Source: Gammaproteobacteria bacterium
GTDB lineage: Bacteria > Pseudomonadota > Gammaproteobacteria > UWMA-0217
Direction of reading: 5' to 3'
Length of the DNA: 9,416 nt
Assembly: GCA_027031685.1 (NCBI GenBank)
Contig: JALVPS010000438.1
Span: 1 to 9,416, forward strand
The notes below the pieces were generated by a model, which worked only from the letters and a program-made list of their open reading frames with translations, ran no database searches and had not been told where the DNA came from. A program made the position numbers and the translations under genes. Below, piece by piece: positions 5,954-9,416 of this stretch (position 1 is the stretch's first letter; each line of letters opens with the position of its first letter).

Positions 5954-6118
5954 ATGTCCGACCATCGCCGACGGCTATGGCTCCCGGCACACGCCGACCA
6001 CCACCACTTCCTGCGCACGCTCCTCAAACGCCGGCAGGGCATGAAAGACTTCATGGCCGGGTGGTGAAGGCGTGAACAGCCCCGCCCCCGGAGGCGCACA
6101 GCAGACGGCCGGCGGGCC

Positions 6119-6817
6119 TCAGGGCACGATGGTGGTCAACCCGTACAGCTGCCACATCTGCATGCCGCCGCGGTAATAGGCCAGCCGCTCGGGCGGGTAG
6201 CCCAGTTTGAGCAGGGCGCGGATGGCGCGCGGCGACTGGCCGCACCAGGGGCCATTGCAGAACAGGATGAGCTTCTTGGCCTGGGTGAAGTCCCAGTCAT
6301 CGGTCTTGAGGTGGCCGTTGAGCAGTCCCAGCTTTTCCAGAAAGCGGGTCACCACATTCACCTCGCCCCGCTTGCGCACCCCCAGCTTGTACAGGGCCTC
6401 CGCCAGTTTGGGGTCGTTGGCGGAGGATTCGAACAATGTGAAGGGGATATTGACCGAGCCGGGGATGGTGCCCTTCTTGTTCCAGGCCGGCAGGCGGGCA
6501 TCGATGAGCACGCCACGGCCGGACACCACCTCGTTCTCCATGAAGTCGAACACCTCCAGCTCACCCACCGTGCGCACGCGCGGTTCGAGCTGAAGGGGCT
6601 GGATGCAGTGCGGCGGGCAGGGGTGTGAGGTGCGCGCGAAGAAGCCGGTGATGGTGTGGTCGAGATCCTGAATGCGCTCCACCTTCACCGCCTGGCCGTT
6701 GTGCACGGTCTCCAGGCTGTCGCGGATAGCGTCGAGCTGCACTGGCTTGTCGCCGGCGGCCAAGGCCGTGCCGGTCAGCAGGCAGGCGAAAAACAGGGAG
6801 CGGGCACGATGGGTCAT
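6119..6817 (-). CDS. Exported rhodanese-domain protein
   Basis: A 232-residue protein with a Sec signal (residues 1-21, cleavage after ALA-A) and a single rhodanese domain from about residue 85 to the end. Seen: the domain entry motif GVLIDARLPAW..GTIPGSVNIPF (102-126) and the active-site loop LILFCNGPWCGQSPRA (183-198) with Cys187 and Cys192. The final Y-R-GGMQMW-L (215-224) is the usual rhodanese close. Rhodaneses carry sulfane sulfur as a cysteine persulfide. Before the domain, HPCPPHC (65-71) offers a second cysteine pair, Cys67 and Cys71, which may bind metal or take part in sulfur or thiol exchange (inference). The ATG at 6817 follows AAGGA by about ten bases and begins the signal peptide. 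Longer frames run into the upstream gene. It starts 13 bases after the stop of the 141-residue protein, so they form one unit. Confidence 0.85.
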   Translation of the reverse strand: MTHRARSLFFACLLTGTALAAGDKPVQLDAIRDSLETVHNGQAVKVERIQDLDHTITGFFARTSHPCPPHCIQPLQLEPRVRTVGELEVFDFMENEVVSGRGVLIDARLPAWNKKGTIPGSVNIPFTLFESSANDPKLAEALYKLGVRKRGEVNVVTRFLEKLGLLNGHLKTDDWDFTQAKKLILFCNGPWCGQSPRAIRALLKLGYPPERLAYYRGGMQMWQLYGLTTIVP

Positions 6818-6830
6818 GACATGTGTTCCT

Positions 6831-7256
6831 TCACGGGTTGAGGTAGATCTGCTTGATCTGCTCGCGCACGAAGCGGATGTCCGGCCGTTTACTGTAGGCG
6901 CGGTAGATCTGGTTCTGGCGCCGGCGACCCAGCTTGCGATAGAAGGCGTAGCTACCGAAGTACCGCTGCCGCAGGTAGGCATCGAACTCCTCGCGTGTCA
7001 TGTCGGCCGGCATATCGGCGGTGACAGGCTCGGCCGGCGCGGCGGTGGTGGCCGCCGAACGCGGCGCCTCGCCCGGCACGGGACGGCCAGTGATGGACTT
7101 CTGGTTGCGGGTGTCCAGCTCCACGGCGTGCACTTCCTGCTGGATGGCGTCGAGGAACGGGTCCGCGGCGCGGGCGACCCCGGGCAGGCTGACGACGGCG
7201 GCCAACAGCATCCCGGGCAGCAGACAGGCGACTTGGGCAATGGTCCGTCGTTGCAT
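6831..7256 (-). CDS. Unrecognised exported 141-residue protein, co-transcribed with the rhodanese
   Basis: I do not recognise a named family. The protein starts with a clear signal peptide (basic start, hydrophobic core 6-26, cleavage near ARA-A at 30). After a short helix-prone stretch (33-50) comes a low-complexity Ala/Pro/Thr linker (about 57-86), then a compact basic domain rich in Arg, Tyr and Gln (about 87-140: EEFDAYLRQRYFGSYAFYRK and onward). This last part looks like a small helical domain and has no Cys. The ATG at 7256 follows AGAGGAAG at good distance. Close linkage to the exported rhodanese suggests a shared periplasmic or envelope role, perhaps as partner or anchor, but this is inference only. 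Confidence 0.75.
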   Translation of the reverse strand: MQRRTIAQVACLLPGMLLAAVVSLPGVARAADPFLDAIQQEVHAVELDTRNQKSITGRPVPGEAPRSAATTAAPAEPVTADMPADMTREEFDAYLRQRYFGSYAFYRKLGRRRQNQIYRAYSKRPDIRFVREQIKQIYLNP

Positions 7257-7286
7257 CGTTCTTCCTCTGGTGGGCAGATGGGGTTG

Positions 7287-7321
7287 ACAGGCATCTTACG
7301 CCTGTGTAGGGCGCCCCCCAA
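7287..7321 (-). promoter_or_regulatory. Candidate promoter of the exported pair with overlapping inverted repeat
   Basis: On the minus strand TTGGGG (7316-7321), 17 bases, then TAAGAT (7293-7298) form a moderate sigma-70 promoter about 37 bases before the ATG at 7256. A perfect inverted repeat ACAGGC-ATCTTAC-GCCTGT (7287-7305) is centred on the -10 box, as expected for a repressor operator. The plus strand also shows a perfect TTGACA at 7284-7289, but its -10 partner is poor. Confidence 0.4.
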
Positions 7322-7357
7322 TCACCGCGTTTTTACTCTGTGAGCGGGCACACAAAG

Positions 7358-7638
7358 TTACATTCGGGCACCCGCCGGGCAGCCAGAGGGACTCTCGATA
7401 CTCGCTGCAAGGCATGCCCCGGGCCCTCCGCCCAGCGCAAGCAAATCCTGCCCGGCCCGCGCGTTGGCCACGATACCCTCCTGCAGGCCGGTCAGACCGG
7501 CGTCGTCCAGCACCGGTCGAAAAGGCGATCCGGCAGCGCGCATCGGCGCACCTCGTGGGCGGCGGCCACCCAGCCGCGCCGCGGGGCGTGATCGATGCTG
7601 CCGGGGTGGGGATGGACGACCACCAGCAGCACGTGCAT
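7358..7638 (-). pseudogene. Frameshifted, truncated flavodoxin-fold NAD(P)H:quinone oxidoreductase remnant
   Basis: The ATG at 7638 opens MHVLLVVVHPHPGSIDHA, the start pattern of the Flavodoxin_2 (NQO/KefF-like) family, where xVLVVxAHPxPxSxxHA binds the flavin phosphate. That frame ends at 7492 after 48 codons. The homologous text continues in the next frame as PVLDDAGLTGLQEGIVANARAGQDLLAL, matching the family's FDPVL...EGI..N segment. Adding one C near 7515 would restore FDPVLD across the join, so a one-base deletion is the likely lesion. The stretch between is also shorter than usual, and sequence after about 7420 no longer resembles the family. The rest of the roughly 190-residue enzyme is missing. 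It begins five bases after the hslO stop, so it was probably the next gene of that unit. Confidence 0.6.
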
Positions 7639-7643
7639 GGCGG

Positions 7644-8534
7644 TCAGTGTTCACCCTTGGGGTGGGTGACGCTGGCCGGCTCGCGGAACAGGGTGTCCAC
7701 GTCGATGGCGTCGTAGTGGTAGCGGGCGTTGCAGAACTCGCAGTGCACCTCGATGCCGCCCTCGCGCCGCACGATGTCGCGCGCCTCCTCGGCGCCCAGG
7801 CCGCGGATCATGGCCTCCACCCGCTCCGCCGAGCAGTCGCACTGGAAGCGCACCGGCTCGGCCTCCAGCAGGCGCACGCCCTCCTCGTGGTACAGGCGGC
7901 GCAGCAGGGTCTCCACCGGCAGGTCGAGCAGCTCGCGCTCGTCCAGGGTGTCGGTGAGCGCCTCCAGACGCCGCCAGGCGTCCTCGTCACGGGGCGCGGC
8001 GCTGTCCTCGCGGCGCGGCATCTCCTGCAGCAGCAGGCCGGCGGCGGCCTGCCCGTCGCAGGCCAGCCACAGGCGGGTGGGCAGCTGCTCGGACTGGCGG
8101 AAGTAGCCCTCCAGGGCCTTGGCCAGGTCGCCGCTCTCCAGGGGCACGATGCCCTGGTAGCGCTCGCGCCCCTGGCCGGGGTCGAGGGTCATGACCAGCT
8201 GCGCGTCGGGGCCGAACAGGTCGCCCTGCTCGGGCAGCTCGGCCTCGCTGTCCCAGTGGGCCAGGCCGCGCAGGCTGCCGTTGGCGCGCGCCTGCATGAC
8301 CAGCAGGGTGACCGGGTGGCCGCCGCTGACCTGCAGGGTGAGCGAGCCCTCGAACTTGAGCGTGGCGGTGAGCAGGGCGGTGGCCGCCAGGGCCTGGCCC
8401 AGCAGGCGCAGCACGGGCGGCGGGTAGTCGGCGTTGGCGCGCAGGGCGCGGAAGGTAGCGTCCAGGTGGACCCACTCGCCGCGCACGGCGGTGTCCTCGA
8501 TGAGGAAACGGTGCAGGGTGTCTTTCTCGGGCAT
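7644..8534 (-). CDS. hslO: Hsp33 redox-regulated chaperone
   Basis: Hsp33 is a cytoplasmic holdase that is switched on when oxidants and heat release its zinc and form disulfides. The 296 residues align end to end with the E. coli protein. They show the N-terminal LHRFLIEDTAVRGE pattern (7-20), TALLTATLKFEG (52-63), RYQGIVPLE (125-133), YFRQSEQLPTRLWL (144-157), and the linker RRLYHEEGVRLLE (212-224). The zinc module is intact: Cys232 and Cys234 (CDC), then Cys265 and Cys268 (CEFC), 30 residues apart. The start agrees with the family's MPxxDxLHR opening. Unusually there is no Shine-Dalgarno: the bases before the ATG are C-rich, and a GGGGC-AGC-GCCCC hairpin (8545-8557) lies ten bases upstream. 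It follows gatB after 97 bases on the same strand. Confidence 0.97.
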   Translation of the reverse strand: MPEKDTLHRFLIEDTAVRGEWVHLDATFRALRANADYPPPVLRLLGQALAATALLTATLKFEGSLTLQVSGGHPVTLLVMQARANGSLRGLAHWDSEAELPEQGDLFGPDAQLVMTLDPGQGRERYQGIVPLESGDLAKALEGYFRQSEQLPTRLWLACDGQAAAGLLLQEMPRREDSAAPRDEDAWRRLEALTDTLDERELLDLPVETLLRRLYHEEGVRLLEAEPVRFQCDCSAERVEAMIRGLGAEEARDIVRREGGIEVHCEFCNARYHYDAIDVDTLFREPASVTHPKGEH

Positions 8535-8573
8535 GGGGAGGATGGGGGCGCTGCCCCGTGCGGACCGGCGGAA

Positions 8574-8595
8574 AAGATAGCACCGCCCCGGGCGG
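8574..8595 (-). terminator. GC hairpin plus T-rich tract after gatB (also a possible hslO promoter)
   Basis: Reading the minus strand, CCGCCC-G-GGGCGG (8583-8595) is followed by TGCTATCTTTT (8572-8582), about 35 bases after the gatB stop. This fits a modest intrinsic terminator. The same bases contain TGCTATCTT, an extended -10 element, about 40 bases before hslO, so the site could instead or also start hslO transcription. Sequence alone does not decide. Confidence 0.4.
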
Positions 8596-8630
8596 CGGCG
8601 AAATGCCCCCGCGCCGGACGGCCCTTCGCC

Positions 8631-9416
8631 CTACTCGGCCAGCTTGCGGCGCAGGATCTGGTTGACCTGGGCGGGATTGGCCTTGCCCTTCGACAGCTTC
8701 ATGACCTGGCCGACGAAGAAGCCCAGCACCTTTTCCTTGCCGGCCTTGAACTGGGCCACCTGGGCGGGGTTGTTGGCCAGCACCTCGTCGATCATGGCCT
8801 CGATGGCCCCCTCGTCGCTGATCTGACGCAGGCCCTCGCGCTCGATGATGGTGTCGGCGTCCTCGCCGCTCTGCCACATCTTCTCGAACACGCCCTTGGC
8901 GATCTTGCCGGAGATGGTGTTGTCGCGGATGCGCGCCAGCAGGCCGCCCAGCCGCGCGGCGTCCACCGGGCTGGCGGTGATGTCCAGCCCGGAGCGGTTG
9001 AGGGCGCCGGTCAGCTCGACGATGACCCAGTTGGCGGCCAGCCGCGCATCGCCGCAGCGCTCGGCCACCGCCTCGAAGTAGTCGGCCGTCTCCCGGCTGG
9101 CGGTGAGCAGGCCGGCCTCCTCGCGCCCCAGCCCGTACTGGTCCATGAAGCGGCGCCGCTTGGCGTCGGGCAGCTCGGGCAGGGTGGCGCGCACGGACTC
9201 GATGAGGGCGTCGTCCAGCACCACCGGCAGCAGGTCCGGGTCGGGGAAGTAGCGGTAGTCGTTGGCCTCCTCCTTGCTGCGCATGGCCCGCGTCCGGCCG
9301 CGCTCGGCATCGAACAGGCGCGTTTCCTGCACCACCGCGCCGCCGCTCTCCAGCACCTCGATCTGGCGCTCCACCTCGTAGGCGATGGCCTGCTCCACGA
9401 AGCGGAAGGAGTTGAG
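8631..9416 (-). CDS. gatB: Asp-tRNA(Asn)/Glu-tRNA(Gln) amidotransferase subunit B (partial, N-terminus off right edge)
   Basis: GatB is the kinase/transamidase-coupling subunit of GatCAB, which converts misacylated Asp-tRNA(Asn) or Glu-tRNA(Gln) to the amide form in the cytoplasm. The last 261 residues of the usual ~475-480 are visible and the frame is open through the right edge. The end of the catalytic domain shows QIEVLESGG, VQETRLFD, and TRAMRSKEEANDYRYFPDPDLLPV, all characteristic. It is followed by the helical linker and the YqeY-like tRNA-binding tail (from about the NWVIVELTG stretch to KANPAQVNQILRRKLAE), with the terminal GQVMK-SKGKANP signature. It ends normally at a TAG. The GTG at 9398 is internal (conserved sequence continues upstream) and is not the start. 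Confidence 0.97.
   Translation of the reverse strand, partial: LNSFRFVEQAIAYEVERQIEVLESGGAVVQETRLFDAERGRTRAMRSKEEANDYRYFPDPDLLPVVLDDALIESVRATLPELPDAKRRRFMDQYGLGREEAGLLTASRETADYFEAVAERCGDARLAANWVIVELTGALNRSGLDITASPVDAARLGGLLARIRDNTISGKIAKGVFEKMWQSGEDADTIIEREGLRQISDEGAIEAMIDEVLANNPAQVAQFKAGKEKVLGFFVGQVMKLSKGKANPAQVNQILRRKLAE

Noticed and set aside
5954..6067. Plus-strand 37-codon frame (MSDHRRRLWLP... ending DFMAGW)
   Set aside because: It has a clean start and stop but no ribosome-binding site, a stop codon immediately before the ATG and no recognisable family. It may be chance in GC-rich DNA. Left unannotated, though conservation would revive it.
5975..6118. In-frame continuation of about 47 codons after the rhodanese stop (ending ...EVVVVGVCREP)
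   Set aside because: It is open and slightly protein-like, raising the idea of a nonsense mutation or readthrough. But the rhodanese domain is already complete at its stop and the extension has no recognised motif.
7987..8877. Minus-strand 296-codon frame bridging hslO and gatB
   Set aside because: A frame-shifted shadow of both genes with Arg/Gly/Pro-rich sequence. The genuine frames are unambiguous.

Overview
The window is a GC-rich (by eye well above 60%) stretch of bacterial chromosome. The gene set points to a gammaproteobacterium of the Chromatiales/Ectothiorhodospiraceae type: a dehydratase-only HisB next to HisH, a GatB of the tRNA amidotransferase, an Hsp33 close to the E. coli protein, and an exported rhodanese. 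This placement is an inference from gene content and composition. No rRNA, tRNA, CRISPR array, transposase or phage gene is seen.

Layout. Positions 1-1120 (minus) hold the start of a histidine operon: hisB, then hisH cut by the left edge. Positions 1121-1298 are a divergent control region with several inverted repeats. Positions 1299-3997 (plus) hold a two-gene unit whose ORFs overlap by ATGA: an exported clan GH-A glycoside hydrolase with PslG/GH39-like motifs, and a polytopic Wzy/O-antigen-ligase-type membrane protein. They probably act on the same extracellular polysaccharide. Positions 4032-5405 (minus) encode a KamA-family radical SAM/PLP aminomutase that lacks both lysine-binding aspartates. 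It has an elaborate upstream region: a palindrome, an AT-rich promoter, hairpins, and a 23-codon leader ORF with a perfect Shine-Dalgarno that overlaps the kamA start.

Positions about 5675-6118 contain no convincing gene but several perfect hairpins. Positions 6119-7256 (minus) are a two-gene unit of exported proteins: an unrecognised 141-residue protein and a rhodanese-domain protein with an N-terminal CPxHC motif. Positions 7358-7638 (minus) are a frameshifted, truncated flavodoxin-fold quinone oxidoreductase remnant lying just after hslO (Hsp33, 7644-8534). The C-terminal 261 residues of GatB run off the right edge.

The housekeeping genes (hisBH, hslO, gatB) look ordinary. The accessory interest lies in the polysaccharide pair, the atypical aminomutase with its leader, and the exported rhodanese pair. 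I found no clear evidence of a wholly new defence or mobile system. The kamA leader and active site are the strongest candidates for something undescribed.
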